Assembly (NCBI GenBank): GCA_018881555.1
Contig: JACAXG010000080.1
Location: 2,197,314 to 2,261,313 of the forward strand
Length of the DNA: 64,000 nucleotides
DNA from: Amblyornis subalaris
Lineage: Eukaryota; Chordata; Aves; Passeriformes; Ptilonorhynchidae
Reading direction: 5' to 3'
Shown here: positions 24,261 to 38,040 of the stretch, in pieces
Layout of the letters: each line of letters starts with the position of its first letter
Numbering within the stretch: position 1 is the first letter of the stretch
Position numbers and translations under genes: made by a program
The notes under the pieces: model-generated
Seen by the model: only the letters and a program-made list of their open reading frames with translations
Database searches by the model: none
Told to the model about the DNA's origin: nothing

Positions 24261-27200
24261 GTACTGCAAAGTGCCAGGAAGGAGCAAGTTAAACTCAAGT
24301 CCTGCTCTGGCTTCAGTTCAGCAAGGATCCAGGAGGCTCACAGACACCTTGGATCCCACTCTGAACANACACAATCAACTTCCCTCTCAGTCAGATCTTC
24401 AAAGCAACTCAACTCTTCCTCTAGTGGAAAAGTGCATTCAGGAGCAGTTGTAGCTCTTGGATGGAGATGGTGCATTCCTGGGCTGGAGCAGTGTGCATCT
24501 GATCCATTCCCAGGACTGCCCAAATTGCAAGAGGTTCCCTGCTGCTCCCTGCTTGGACAGGACTGGGAGAGGCTGGGATTTCCCTGCAATCCTATTGCAC
24601 CTACCCGAGCACAGCCAGCCTTGTTCGTACTGTGAGGCTCTGTCCTTCCTGAGGACTTCCTTCCCTCAAGGAATTCATAGCCCTGGTGGCTGATGGATAA
24701 TTTCAGTGTTGCTTTCCACTTTTAGAGCAGAACTGGAGTAAAACATGAATGACAGCCCAGGAGGTTGGTACACACAGGTACAGCAGATTCGAGAGCACAC
24801 AATGACAGCCCAGCTTGGATCTGCACTGAAACGTGCCCAAATGGAGCTGTCAAGGCTGAGTCCAAGGAATTCTCATCCAAGGATCCACTTAGGCTCAGCT
24901 TCAGCTATACCATATATTATTTGCCTGGCAAGCAGTCCACACTCCATTATATCCAGTATATAATTACTGTTCATGTCAGAAACAGGTTTTCCCAGAACTC
25001 AGAACACACAAAGGGTGCCTTAAAGGATTGGTACTTCCAGAACAGAAATTTCCAGAGAAGAGACACGCCAACCCCATTGTGGATGGGACAGGCATGGCAA
25101 AGGGATCCAGCCAGGGAATTCACAGGGATTTTGCAAGGCAGTGCCACAGGAGATAACATTAATTCCTAGTGAAATATCTGAAATACAGCTTTAGCTAGAG
25201 CTGTTTTGACTACTTGCTGAAAACCAGAGCATGTACCCTCGCTGCTCTGCAGCCCATTTCATTTCTCTTTCCACCACTGGAGCAAATTCCAACTATTCCC
25301 AAGGCTATGCCAGGTCCTGCCCCACTATCTAATTTACCACCATTAAGAGCTGATACTGTTTTTTGAAGACATCCAAGATGTTCTCTCCAGGAAAATACTT
25401 GCTAAGTACCCTCCTGGAGACATCTGTAAGGAATTTTTACTACTGGCCTAGATATTTACTCCACCTGGAAGAATTAAGTGGCTCTAAGGAGCTTTCAGTT
25501 GAAGTAAATCCTCATTTAAACAAGCCCCAGGAAAATGGATGGGAGCTCTGATTGTCTCATTTGCTTTTGTTTTATGACCCACTCAGAAGAAAAGAAACAG
25601 GGAAGATGGAATGTGGTCTGTCTCTCCCAGGTTTCCCTTGCTATTCNAAACCTCACTCCTCAGTGCTCTTCCCTCCTTCAGCACTGCCATGGAAACAATA
25701 AATTCTCTTACTCTCAGAAATTTTCACCATCATTTTTATGGTCAGCGTTGCTCNAGAGTGGAGCTGCCCTCCTGGAACTGCACAGCTGGAGCAGCCAGGA
25801 GTATCCAAAGGGAAGAAGTATGGAAAAGAGCTGACACCGTGGAGAAATGGGACCACAGTGGCAACAGACATGGCCAAGGGGTGGGATGAGCAACAGTGCA
25901 AGAGCCACTGTGGTCAGGAACGATGGAAAAAAAACCCTTCTCCTCCCTATGTCATCTATAATAGCTGGAATAAGGGAGAACCTGGACATCTCAAAACCAT
26001 GGAGAGATTTTTCCTTGGATTTATGTTTGGACAAGGTGTGCTGGGTTGGTTTCAAGGCTCAAGTCCTCTTTTTCCCAGAGCTGACACTTGGTGGAAGAGA
26101 CTGTCCCAAGTGTGCTGTTACCCCACAGGAGATGGTGTCATTTCCACACTAACATGATGGAAAAAAGGATAATTTCCCCTCCAGTTCAGCTGCAGTCTTT
26201 GATAACCTGGATGACAGTCTGAGTCTGCTGTCACACGGGTTTAGGATCCAGCACAAAGCAAGAAAAAACAAGTGCAAAAAACCAAAGCCAACATTTGGTG
26301 TGGTCTTTGATACCTCTCCATCTCCACCACAATGTGGAAGAGGTGATGTTGTTCCCTGACATTCTCCGAGGATATCAAACAGGCAAACCTTGTGAATGTA
26401 TCTGAGAACTGAGAAACAGCTGATAAACAGGAAGCAAACTCATTCCAAACCCGTATTCAGTGGGAGAGATGCTCCCAGGCCAAGGAATCACAGGAACAAC
26501 GGTGGCGGGGAATCAGAGAGGAGTCGGGAATGCACTGAAATGAGAGCAAGATCCATGGGAAGCTGTAACATTCCCTCCTCCATGCTTGTTCTGCACGAAG
26601 CAACTCATTNCAGACAGATATCAACAGCGTGGGAGGGATTCGGAGAAAAAGCAACAAATTTTATCAGAGGTTCTGGAAGGATTAATACCCAGAAAAAGAT
26701 TAAACCCGTTAAAAGCTCTGCTAAACTCCCGTTTCAGAGCCTGCTAACACAGTTTCAATAGTTCCAGAGAGGTATTAGTTATGTATAATGGGGAGAGCTG
26801 GGAGTCTGAAATGGAGAAAGGCTCCATTTTACCCATCTGAAAGGAAAAAACCAACAAAGCATTTAAAACAGAGGATCAACAAGGTGAGAAATAAAAATAA
26901 ATGAAGCCATTTTCCTGAGGCAGCCCAGGAAGGCTGGAGGGAGCAGAGCCAGGAGAGAGCCCCTCTCTGCAGCAGGAACCAGACCTGAACCTCTCCAAAC
27001 CACGACGAGCTTCGGGGTGGATGCCAAACTACCCGGGAAAAGTTTCTCCGAGGCAAGATTCCAGCAGCAGACTGTGGATGCAGCCCGAGGCTACCCCACG
27101 GAGAAAGGTGGGGTCTCACACCACTGATCCCAGCACGTGCCACTCCCCAGGGCCAGGTGGCACAGGAGATGCCATAATCCTGGATCCACCTGGCCTCCAG

Positions 27201-28229
27201 CAGCCCCAGCCTCCCTCCTGGAGCTAACACAACTTTTAACNACTCAAGTGAGCAGCCAGTACAGTACAGAGGAGATCTGAGAATGTTTCAAAGCAGATTA
27301 TTTCAGTGCTCAAAAAAGCCTTAATTAAATAAGAATATCTATAAATACTANAGAATATTGCAATAAAGGTGTCTGCACTATCACATGACTGTTGTTGCAC
27401 TGGATAAAGCCCCTGAGGTCACTCAGTGTTACAGGAAGAACTGGGAATATTTTTCTGCACTTTAATTGAGCTGGAGGATTTAAAATCCAGATTATGTGCT
27501 GCTCCTGGGCTTCGGCACAGGTGTTTTCAGGGAGCAGCAGCCATCCAGGGGAAAGGAAGGTGTTCCTGGATGCAGCATTCCCGTTTTACAGGAGAAATCA
27601 TGGAAAGAGAAAACAAAGGCACCTCCTTTTCTTTGAGCTTTGGACACTGGGAACACATTTTCCAGGAGCTCCTGTGTCCACCCAAAGCTGCTGTCTAACG
27701 TGTGCACAGGCTGGGGGGACCTGTGGGTACCAAAGTGGGATGTGTGACCTGGCACAGGTACCTAAGGACAGTTTTCCCAGGGGACCAGNAATNNGTCACA
27801 AGGAAAGGCACAGCCTTNCANTGCCCGGGTGCTGACAGAGACTGGNAGAAGCCNAAATCTCGTGGGAGAATCTCCTTCAGACTCTTATCCCCACTGGACA
27901 TGTGGGGAAAGGCGGATACCTCGGAGCTGCCTGGGATGGCAGCNCTGTTCCCACTCAATCCCTGCTCTCCAGCCAGGAACATGAACCNGAGCAGGCAAAA
28001 CCNTCATCAATCAGCCACGACCAAGGCTGTTCCAGCTGGTGACATCCCAAACGCTCCTGCAACAGCCTCAGCCTGACAATGCTCTGTCCTGGAGCCACAG
28101 CCCAGGGAGAAATCCCTCCTTCCCCACCTGGAAATGGCTTAAACCCCCACAAGTGGCAGCAGTCTGGGAGCCAAGCACCTCTGGGTGATGAAGGCAGCAG
28201 AAAGTTTGGAGTGGCTGGGCAGACACAGC

Positions 28230-28480
28230 AGCCAAATCCTCCGGACCTCGCGCCCGCCTCCATCCCACGGCTGCTCCCAAGCACCAAGAGGAACACGAAC
28301 GTGCAACCTCCCCCCTCTCNGCTCCCTTCTCCACCAGCACAGCCACGACAGCAGCGTTCCAGCGCTCGGCCAGCCCCGCAGGACCCCAGCAGGGGTGACA
28401 CGGACCCAGCAGGCGCCGGCCAGGGGACAGCGGGGTCACAGAACNGGCACTTGCGCAGAGCCCGCTGGCGGCAAAGCACC
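28230..28480. promoter_or_regulatory. CpG-dense patch in intron 1
   Basis: About 20 CpG in 250 bases with high GC, against a CpG-poor background. No TATA box, donor or coding frame that I recognise is attached to it. It is followed by A/T-rich sequence with several TAAT cores (28500-28800). It could be an enhancer, a minor promoter or simply GC-biased sequence. Confidence 0.25.
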
Positions 28481-29699
28481 CTCATTTCCCCAAGGGAGAT
28501 CTCATTAACCGGCCCTAAAGCACAGTCATTATTTCCCCAAGGCTCCTTTTCCTCGCAGGTAATTGCTGCGGTCACAACAGCTCGGAGGCAGTGGTGGCAG
28601 CACAAGCCTCTCCCAAACTTCGTTAGGTCGTGGTCATCACCNCGCAGGAGCTGGTGAGCCACAGCTCCAGCTAATTAAAACCGCGGGAGGGGAACATTCA
28701 GGAAGGCTGAGGACAATTATCCAAGGAAGAATTTAGCCAGGACACTGTGACTTAACCCGCTGCTTTGTGCACCAAGTGCTGAAGGAGTTTAATTGCCACG
28801 GCTGATGGGAATCCACTCCGTGACTCATCCCAGCACGGAGAGGCTGCTTTTCCCGCTCCGGATTTACTCCAGCCTAATGCAGGTCCAAGGCCACCGCTCC
28901 CCCATCGGGACCACGCAGGGAAGGGGCAATTTCTTCNGAATTCCAAAACACCAGGCTGGATCCATGATTTCCATTTGGGCCCAACTCTAACAGCTACAGC
29001 TGCCAGGAGAACCGGATCAAGAGCCAGCAGAGGGGGCTGGAATTTGGGAAGAGTCATCGGGAATTGGGGTTTTTTTCCTGACATAAAATAATGTAGTCTT
29101 TAAATGCAAATTTTCTGATTCTTTCATCCATTTAACTTCTAAAATTGACTTTTTAGTCACTTTTTAGTTTTTAAACACTAAAAAAACGATTTAAAATGTC
29201 GCACCAAAAAAAAACAAAAAAAGAAGGAACAAAAAAGCGTAACCACTTGAGTTATGCTCTTAGACATTTGTCAGGATAATTTTATTCCTTCTGAAACACA
29301 AACCCTTTCCAAATGGTGAGCAAGGTTTCAGTTTGAATGCTGCAAGGTCAGAGTAGCACAGACTTGTCTTTCCCAAGCAGCGCGTGCTCCCGTCCCCNCG
29401 CACACCTTGGGAGCGGCTATTCCAAACCCCTCTTCCCGTAACAATCCTGTCAAATTAATTCATCATTAAGGACAGATTTTTTTTTTTTCCCTGGCTACTG
29501 TGCGTTAATTAGCGAAAGGGTTGCCATGGAAACCCAGCAACACTCGTTAACACCACAGAATTCACCATGTTGGAAACAAACGTGGGCAAGAGCCCCACAC
29601 CAGTGCTGGGGACGTGCTGGAGCCAGATTGGTCCTTTCCTGGAGGCTCTGACGTCTCTAAGTTGGAAAAACTTCCAAAAACCTGGATATTGCAAGAACC

Positions 29700-29975
29700 T
29701 GTAGTGATAGGACAAGGGGGAATGGCTTTAAGCAGAAGGAGAGAAGATTTAAGTGGGATATTGGGAAGGAATTGTTCCCTGGGAGGGTGGGGAGGCCCTG
29801 GCACAGGNTGCCCAGAGAAGCTGTGGCTGCCCCTGGATCCCTGGAAGTGTCCAAGGCCAGGCTGGACNGGGCTTGGAGCAACTGGCGATAGCGGAAGGTG
29901 TCCCAGCCCATGGCAGAGGGTGAGANTGGATGAGCTTTAAGGTCCTTTCCAACCCAAATCCTTCTGGGATTCTAC
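29700..29975 (+). mobile_element. CR1 LINE 3' fragment
   Basis: Contains GTGATAGGACAAGGGGGAAT, the GTTGCCCAGAGAAGCTGTGG block and the CCAACCCAAATCC terminus. Same subfamily as the 3' half of the copy at 3890. Confidence 0.93.
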
Positions 29976-31138
29976 ATCTGGACTAACTATTGTGTGGATG
30001 AGTCTGAGCACAGGCTCCATTTTCCTGATGTTTTAGCAAATAGAGTTTAGGACACTGGCAGGAGTCAACATGAAGCAAAGATTGAGCTGAGTGTGTGTGA
30101 AAAAAGTCCAGGAATATGCCCAGCCCCAGGCACTCACTGCCAATAATTATCAATAATTAACAATAAACCTTGGCCAGCTTGAAGCCTGTGGCACAAACTG
30201 CTGACAGCAGCGGGGAGAGCCATGGCAGTGACCAGGCTGCTCTGAAGGGGTTCCAAAAAACCCCTGCATGGAGGGATCTCCACTCCCAAGCCTCCACATT
30301 TGCAGCCCTTTGACACCCTAAGGGAGGTTTCTCCANCACCACACTCCTGCCTGATGACTGGGAACTGCCTCCTAGGAGCCTGGATTTTGCTGGGATCATC
30401 CAATTCCTGCTTGTCCTTTCACCTGCAGCAGTTCTGCTCAGCAGCTCTGTCCTCAGAGCGTTCACAGAGCAGCTCCTGCTCTGTCACCACCACTCAGCCA
30501 GGCCAGCCCAGNCTCTCTGAGCTCACCCTCACAGACACATCCTTCATTCCCCCATCCTTGTCCCTGTTCCAGTTCAAACACATTCCTGTGGAATCCTGGC
30601 CATCAGTCTGCTCCAGTCCAAGCGAGGCTGCACNACTGTCTGGTACAGCAGCATTAATCCCTCCTGGAAATTCATTTTCTAATCCATCCTTGGATCATGC
30701 CTTGCTTTTTTACGGCCGTGTCACACTGTCAGCTCCCTGTCAGCCTTTGATCCCCCCGATGGAGCCCAGGCTTTGCCCNGGACACAGGCTGGGAGCTGCA
30801 GCAGGCACTGCTCTCCCCGGGAGCCTCACGCTGCTCTCTGCTGCCCTGTGCTGCCAGAGACCTCAGACCTGCTCTCTGCTTATCTGCTTACCCTGGGAAT
30901 ATTCCACATCCTCCTCGGCAGAAAAATGCAACTCTCTAAATAGTCAGTTTTCACTACCTGGGTAAAATTAGACCCAAATCTCAGCACCATAATAAGGAAG
31001 GTATTTCAGAAGCAGAACAAGATCCCAGCCTCCTCCAGCAAACACAGCCTGAAATAAAGCAGGGATTTGCCCGCACTTTGCTGAGCCAGCTCCTGAGGAA
31101 TGCAAGGCCTGGTGCTCACCAGCAGGTCAAGGCAGAGT

Positions 31139-31198
31139 CCCCTCTCCTACACTCCCCTCTCCTACACTCCCCTCTCCTACACTCCCCTCTCCTACACT
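31139..31198. repeat. 15-bp tandem repeat, exactly four copies
   Basis: Unit CCCCTCTCCTACACT is repeated four times without a mismatch, which suggests recent expansion. It reads open in several frames because the unit is a multiple of three. Confidence 0.95.
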
Positions 31199-34080
31199 TT
31201 CTCACCTGGAAGAGAAGGAATTTTGGCTTTTCCATCCTGTGAAATACCAGAAACCCCAGGCAGAGCCCATCCTTTTGAGGGCACTCACCTTCCCCCTGCA
31301 CCTACAAATGCTTCACTAGGAAGGAGGAGCCAGATAGGACTTTTTTAACCCTTTTCCCCTTCTTTCTCTCCAGAGGGATGCACATGGCTTGTGTCAAAAG
31401 CCTGAACAGGGACCAGGGAACCAGCCCTGAATGTGTCTCTGCAGAAGGTGTCCCGGAGCGGTGGGTTCCCACAACAATTCCCCCTCCAAACACCACCTCC
31501 TACTCCAGGATTGCTTCCCACTCGGCAGAGCCTCCTCTCTCACACCTCAGCACCAGCCACTGCTACAGCTCAGCACATCTGTGTAATGGGAACCAACCCA
31601 CACACCTCTGTATTTTAAGAAAAAGAAAGAGATGTTCAGGTTCACAAGAGCAGGATATGTGGGCAAGTTCAGTTTCTCCAGGAGTATCCACATTAAGAAA
31701 ATTCCATTTCACAAAACCATTAAAGAAATCAAGCTGGAAAAGCTCCCCACTGCCAAGTTTCTCCAGCCCTTCACATCATTTTCTAGCAATCCACCCGCAG
31801 GAGTTTTTCTCATCTTGAATAAATAGTCATTTTTGCACCTAAGGAAAGACGAAAACATTTTCTATACTTTCAAACTTTCTCTGGCATCTCCATCAAGCTC
31901 AACTCCCTCCTCAAAATACCCTCCAAACTCTGGGGAAAAACATTTGTGGCTTATGCTAAAAGCTCCAGAAACTTTCTTTCACAGGCTGGTGTTTCCGCAG
32001 TGACTCGCTCTCCTCTTACATAATTCAAGGGCCCAAAAAAGACATCAACAGTGAGGAACAGAAATGCTAAACCAAGGCTGGTCTCCAAAGCCCAACCGAA
32101 CGGGAAACCTGAAACCAGAGAGACTCAGCTTCTGGAAAAACAACTTTGGACAGTGCAGAGCATCTCCCACACCCCAGCGCCCGTCGCTCTACCTTAGGTC
32201 AGAGGGACTTGGAGCTTTCCTGTCACACAGTCCAAGTGGAGAGAGCCTTCCTCAAACCAAGGGCACTAATTATATTAATGAAGGCTTAAGGTCAGTACAT
32301 CCCCATCAAGTCCAGATTGCTGTTGCCTGAATTAACAGTCCTCAGTCCAGTTTCCAGCAGACGGGAATCCAGAAAGCACCAGCAGAGCTGGGAAATCAAT
32401 GCCAATATGTAAAATCCAATAGATTTAAGTTTTGGTGTCTATGAGAGTGAATGAGATCAGGATTGGGTCTTCTCGTGCCAGGGTAGGATTGGGTTACCTA
32501 CTCCTGCAAGATTCCTGGTAAAGGGAAGAATAACAAGGGAGATCAAGAATTAAGGGGAACAAAGAAGGCAGACAGTCATCCAAATTTGTGAAAAAATATG
32601 ACTATACTTGGATAATTCTCAGGCATTTCTGCAAGTATCCGAGCCAAAAAAACCAGGAATAAATAATAAACATGCACAGACCTCCAAGGGCCAGAGACAT
32701 GCACTGCCAATCCTGTACATGCAGAGGTGCAGGCCCGCCCCACACACAGACACAATTGTGCCATTGGCTGATTCCAGCTGCTTCAGACCACACAATTCCT
32801 TACACAAAGTGGGGCTTATGGACTTTCCATGTCTTTTATACAGAGAGTACCAAAAAACTNCTATCAACTGCTCAGTGGTCTGCATGGGGGTGTGGTTCTG
32901 CCTCTCAAAGCCAACCCTGGATTAACCCAGGGGCCACTAAAACCCTGCCCTGGACACACTCTGCTGCCACTCTTGGAGCCTGCACTTTGTCTCCTCCACA
33001 GAGCAGTTACCCCAGCTGGAACTGCTGTGATTGAGGCCAGGACCTGCCCAAAGGAAGGGCTGGGGAAAGGCAGGAAAGGTTAAAGCAGAGGAACAAGATG
33101 TGAGGAGGACGGCAGGAGCTGGAGGGGCCTTCGCTCGCAGCTCACCAGTCGTTCGGATCAAGTGACCTGACACGGCACAGCTGCTCTGGGTCCTCAGCAT
33201 GGAGCTGAGGCTCTGCCTCTGAAGAGAAATCTCTTCCCTCCTCTAACCCACTGAACAGCTGATGAGTGCTTCCAGGCCAGGCCGGGCTCCTGCAGCTCGG
33301 GAACACGTGGAAACGTGGGAAGCCCTACAGCCTGACAATCCACGGGAGTGATTCTGGCTCCGGTGTCTAACCTGACAGCGCCGAGTGCCACCAAAACCAA
33401 GCAGCCCAAGGAGACAAGGGACATGCTGTGGGGAGGGAGCACCGAAAAGCAGCACAGCNAAACCAGCCACGTGCCCGAAGCCCTTCCCTGCAGCTCCTCA
33501 GCTCTGCCTCAACCATTACTGCTGCTCCAGTGCCTCTCGGAGCTACCGAGTGTGTCTATCAACCTCCACCGCAAACCTTCCGGATAAGAGATGAAAAACC
33601 CTCCTGAGCCTTCCTTCCAGGACTTAATCCCTTTTATTTGGCCAGATTGGATGCTCTGCCAGTTATTCCCCCCCTCCAAGCCCCCCGTCTGAGGCAGGCA
33701 CAGCCGTGAGACCCCCGAGCTGGGGCTGCAGCTCCGCGTGTGCCGCCAGCTCAGGCTCTCTCCTTATCTCCCCTCTCCGCTCGCTGCTCTTCCTACGTCT
33801 TCTCTCCAGCAGCTTTAATTTGAGCATTGCCTTGCACTGGGAGCTGCAGTGCTCTTGTTGTCAGAGCTTTCCCGGGATAGGCAGATTTATCCTGATGCAT
33901 GCAAATGATGCCAGCGTGCAGGAACTTGCTTCGGACAGAGCCGGGAGATGGCTGTGCGAGGCTGCTCTGGAAATGGCACTGTGCAGGATCTGGAGTGGCT
34001 GCCTCCACCACCTCCTCATTCCCAATGCCATCAAGGTGTGCGCAACGCCTCCTTCACCTGGGTGAAAACATTTACAAAAT

Positions 34081-34141
34081 CATCCATCCATCCATCCATC
34101 CATCCATCCATCCATCCATCCATCCATCCACCCATCCATCC
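34081..34141. repeat. (CATC)n microsatellite
   Basis: About 15 units of CATC with one interruption near the end. Intronic, with no gene attached. Confidence 0.97.
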
Positions 34142-34789
34142 CTCAGATCTTTACAGGCTCACAGCAAATGTCCCCGCCACGAGGCAGCAGCACCGTGGCT
34201 GTGTCTGGCCTCCCTCAGGGCTGTAAAGCATCACTTGGCATTATTTACCTTGAGTTTCAACCCCAAAATCCCTTAAATTTCTCCAAAAAGGTGCTGCAGG
34301 GGTGGGTAGACAGCTCACCAGGTCACAGATANATGAACTGCTCCTAGCCTTACATTTTCAGCTTCTGAGCACTTTGGAGCATCTCATCCCAAATTCCCCG
34401 CTTCAACCAGGACAGAAACACCTTTTCTCCAGCACCTTGGATTTTTAACACAATTTAAGCTCAGTGTAACCATATACAATATAACAATACAACCTTTCCC
34501 CTATGCCACTCTAAACTTGCGTTTTTCCCACTGCAAACCCAGTGCAGCGGGCCTGACAAGCACAGAACGGGCCTAAGAATGCTAAAGAAAAACAAGGAAA
34601 CTGAAGAAAAACTNAAGAAAAACGCACCTGAAAACTGAGTTCCCCCAGCTGGACAACAAGGAAAGCACCTGGTGTCCATGGAGAAAGCTGCCATGCCCCT
34701 GCAATTCCCTCCCTGCAGCGCCCCAGGCAGTACCAGGAGTTTTTAAATCACTGTTATCTCAACCATCCTCTTTTTATTTGTGCCTCGTA

Positions 34790-34960
34790 GAAGGGAGGTT
34801 TCTTCCCGTTATTTTTACCCTCGGTACCTTACAGATGAGAACCTTTGCCGACCAGCTGGCAGCCGGGCTGCTGCCCGTGGGAAGGCACCGGAGCCGTGCC
34901 CGGAGCCGTCGGGAAGCTCGGCCTCCTGCGGCAGAGCTCCGGATAAAAAGGTGCCTTATT
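34790..34960. promoter_or_regulatory. CpG-dense patch with a donor-like site
   Basis: About 16 CpG in 170 bases, ending on the minus strand at an ATCT-GTAAGG donor-like sequence near 34833. An open frame covers it, but its translation (many R, S, A) matches no family I know. Confidence 0.2.
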
Positions 34961-35247
34961 TGCTGCATCTCCACTCCCCATCCTCGGTGCTGGAAATAAT
35001 TCCAGACTGAGAGGGACCCAAGGGATCTTTTGCAGAGAAAACCGTGGGCAGCTGATACATCGGGGTAATTCTGGAACTGAAACCTGGAGGGACTTTCCTT
35101 TCTTTTTGCTTTTTTGAGTGGTTTTTTAGTGTCCTGCATGAAATTCTCCTTCTTTCAGNGGTGCCTCTGGAAAATTAGCAACAGAGATTTGCTCTGAGCT
35201 TTTAAGCTTCTGTCTGCATTCATTTGCAAACACTGACATAAGATTTT

Positions 35248-35265
35248 TGTGTGTGTGTGTGTGTG
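35248..35265. repeat. (TG)n microsatellite
   Basis: Nine TG units following a T run. Short, probably weakly polymorphic. Confidence 0.9.
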
Positions 35266-37880
35266 CCTTGGTTCTGAAGGACCACAAGTGGGATGAAGGT
35301 CCCACGACAGCAATTCCTCAGTCAGCATCCATTCACTGCTTGAGAGTTCGACACAGATTAAACTGTGGGCCCAACAAAAGGGTGCACACACCTCCAAACC
35401 TCTCTGCCATCGAGATGTGCCATCTCAGAGCTTTCTTTGCTGTGTTGCCGACATGGAAAGGACATCACCTCCTTCCTGCAGCAGCCACAGACGCTGGGCA
35501 TGAGCCCAGNGAGGGGAACAGAGCAGGGGATTAACACAATAATGAGCCCAGAGCAGACCCAGCTCAAACCCAGAGCAAATCCAGCCCAAATCCAGCTGGG
35601 AGGAGGAAGGACAAGGAGCTGTTGAGGTGGAGGGCCAGCCTGGTTGCCCGTCAGGAATGATGGTGCTGTGGGGGTTGTGGTGAGCACCGCACCAGGCTGA
35701 GAGGGCACATCCTCTGCCAGGCAGGAACGGCAGCCCGGCCAGGGCTCCCTGCAGTCTCTGATGGGTTTTTCCTATTTTCCATCACCACAGGATCTCACAG
35801 TGTGCAGAACTCCACACTCACCTCAGTGCTCAGTCCCCTCTCCCNCAGACAACCCGGCCAGCAGGTTTTCCTTGGCTGGTCGAGTTTTTAGCAAACATCA
35901 TTTAAGCCCTGCTTTCAAACCAAAGCACAGCTCCCTGGGACAATCTGGGATTGTGACACTGCCTCCAGAGCACGTGGATAATTCCCACAGCCCGTGCAGA
36001 TGAGTTAAGCAGTTGAAGAGGAAGACTCTGGGGTTTGTAACAGCACCAAGATCCATCCCTTCCCAGCCTGGCACATCCAGGCCTCTCAGGGAAGTATTTC
36101 TGCCCTAACAAACTTCAGCCCGAGCCATGTCCCTTGATGCTGTCTTCCAAACCTTGACATCCAGGATCATGGATGTCAGGAGAGGATGATACCTTAACTG
36201 ATGGGTAAGATGAGCAGTGCCACTGCATTTCCTACCCATGTCCTTCTGCAGGCCCCGTGGCATTCCTGGGAATACCAGCAGCTGGCCAGCTTTGGGATAT
36301 CCACATGCCAGACCTGAGTGAAAGCACTCTCCCTTCTTACATATTTATACTTTGAATTTCTTTGGTCTAAACACACACCAGCCCTGCGTAGTCACTGTGA
36401 GAGGCTGAAGGCTGCTCACTCTCTGGCTTTGCAAGGACCAGCCTCAGGGACAGAGAAGGAGAAATAAAGTATTGGAATAATGAATTCTCAGTTCAGACTC
36501 CACTCATTAGTCAGGCAATACTGGAAAGAGGGAGGTGCTATGGGATCCCTAAAAAAACTCACCATCTGCACGGAACAGCAGAGAATTATTCATCCATTAG
36601 AGAAAGGTCAAAGATCAACAGCTCCTGTGGCACAGTGTCCTGCAGCCTCTGAAAGCTCACTTGAGCTTCTTGCAGGAGAAATGCAGCCCCATCCTCATTC
36701 CACCCTAGGGAATACTATGTATTAAGGAAACACAGTCATATTTATTCTGCCTGCTCTCCCGAAGTGCCACTGACAGGTACACACAAAGGATGGTTTTCAC
36801 GCTGTAAACACACTGAGTTTTTTGGCAGCAAAATTCCAAGAAGACTGCAGGAAATAGAGCATTCCACCTGCAGAGGCCACAGCGCCAGCATCCTCTGCCT
36901 GGTGCAGCAAACTGGGCAAAGTTCATTTAGAAATAAAGAGAAAACAAAATAAAAGACAAAGCTGGCATCCCAGAGGAGGAAAAATCCCAGTGCCACAGAA
37001 CTCTGATGTGCATCATCTCTTAGTTTAAACTAGTAGGTGCTTCGAATTTTTAGACACAGAGTAAAATTCCAGGTACAGAAAAACATCCCTGCTGCTGGAT
37101 TTGGGGTCTTCTTTCTANGTCTGGCACAAACACTCTGACACCCTCGAGACATGCAACGTGNCCTTTTTATCCACAGGGGTTTGTATTCCCTGCAGCTCCC
37201 AAATAACAGTATATTTTATCACACTGGCCAAAAATAACCTTGAAAATATGCAAAGAGTGACGATTCCTGACCTTCAAAAATATTGTAGTGGTGACATTTC
37301 ACTTTGTTATTCCAGCCACGGACAAATGGCTCTGCTAAAATATCTGTCACAAACTAGTCCCGTATGCCCAGACCGCAATCATCTTTTTTAGCAACTAAAA
37401 AGGTTCTGCTAAACCATTATGAACTTAACTCCAGCCAGGAAAGAAACGGAAGAGCTGGAGCACCAAGGCAGCAGCTATTCTTGTTAAATTGGTCTCAATT
37501 TTTCAAGGATCCTGTTGAACATTATAGAGGTCATAGCCTGCGCCGCTGTGAAAACCTAAGAAGTCTCTAAAACCCACGGAGTTTAATAAGGAATGCTATA
37601 TTCCCAAATTGCCTCAAATGCTTTACAGGCTATTACGACTTTCAGTTTTATAGGTCCAAAACACTAACCAAATAAAAAGTCTATTTCTTCCCGATTTTCA
37701 AGGTTCAATTTTTAAAAGGCCAGAGGCACAAACTGTTCCTGTGAGCCAGGGAAGCCTCAGCCATCAGCTCCCATCAAAGATCCAGCCGTCCTTCCCAGCT
37801 CCCAGGTTTTGTGCTCCCAGTGCACAAGAGTTTATTCCCATATTAACCTGGTGCCATTTNCTTTTGTCAGCTTTCCTGAT

Positions 37881-38040
37881 CATAGAATCATGGAATGGTT
37901 TGGGNTGGAAGGGACCTTAAAGTTCATCTCATTCAAGCCACGGGCAGNGACACCTTCCACTATCCCAGGTTGCTCCAACTTGGCCTAGAACACTTCCAAG
38001 GATGGGGCATCCACAGCTTTTCAGGCAACAATGTTCTAAG
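37881..38040 (-). mobile_element. CR1 LINE 3' fragment
   Basis: Starts CATAGAATCATGGAATGG, followed by the GGTTGCTCCAACTTGG and GATGGGGCATCCACAGC blocks in reverse orientation. Similarity fades after about 38040, so the inner boundary is approximate. Confidence 0.9.

Noticed and set aside
36210..36235. Alternative collybistin first exon beginning M-Q-W on the minus strand
   Set aside because: The only ATG-CAG-TGG found continues H-C-S-S-Y, not the known M-Q-W-I-R-G-G sequence, and has no suitable donor. I could not find the M-Q-W isoform exon in this window.
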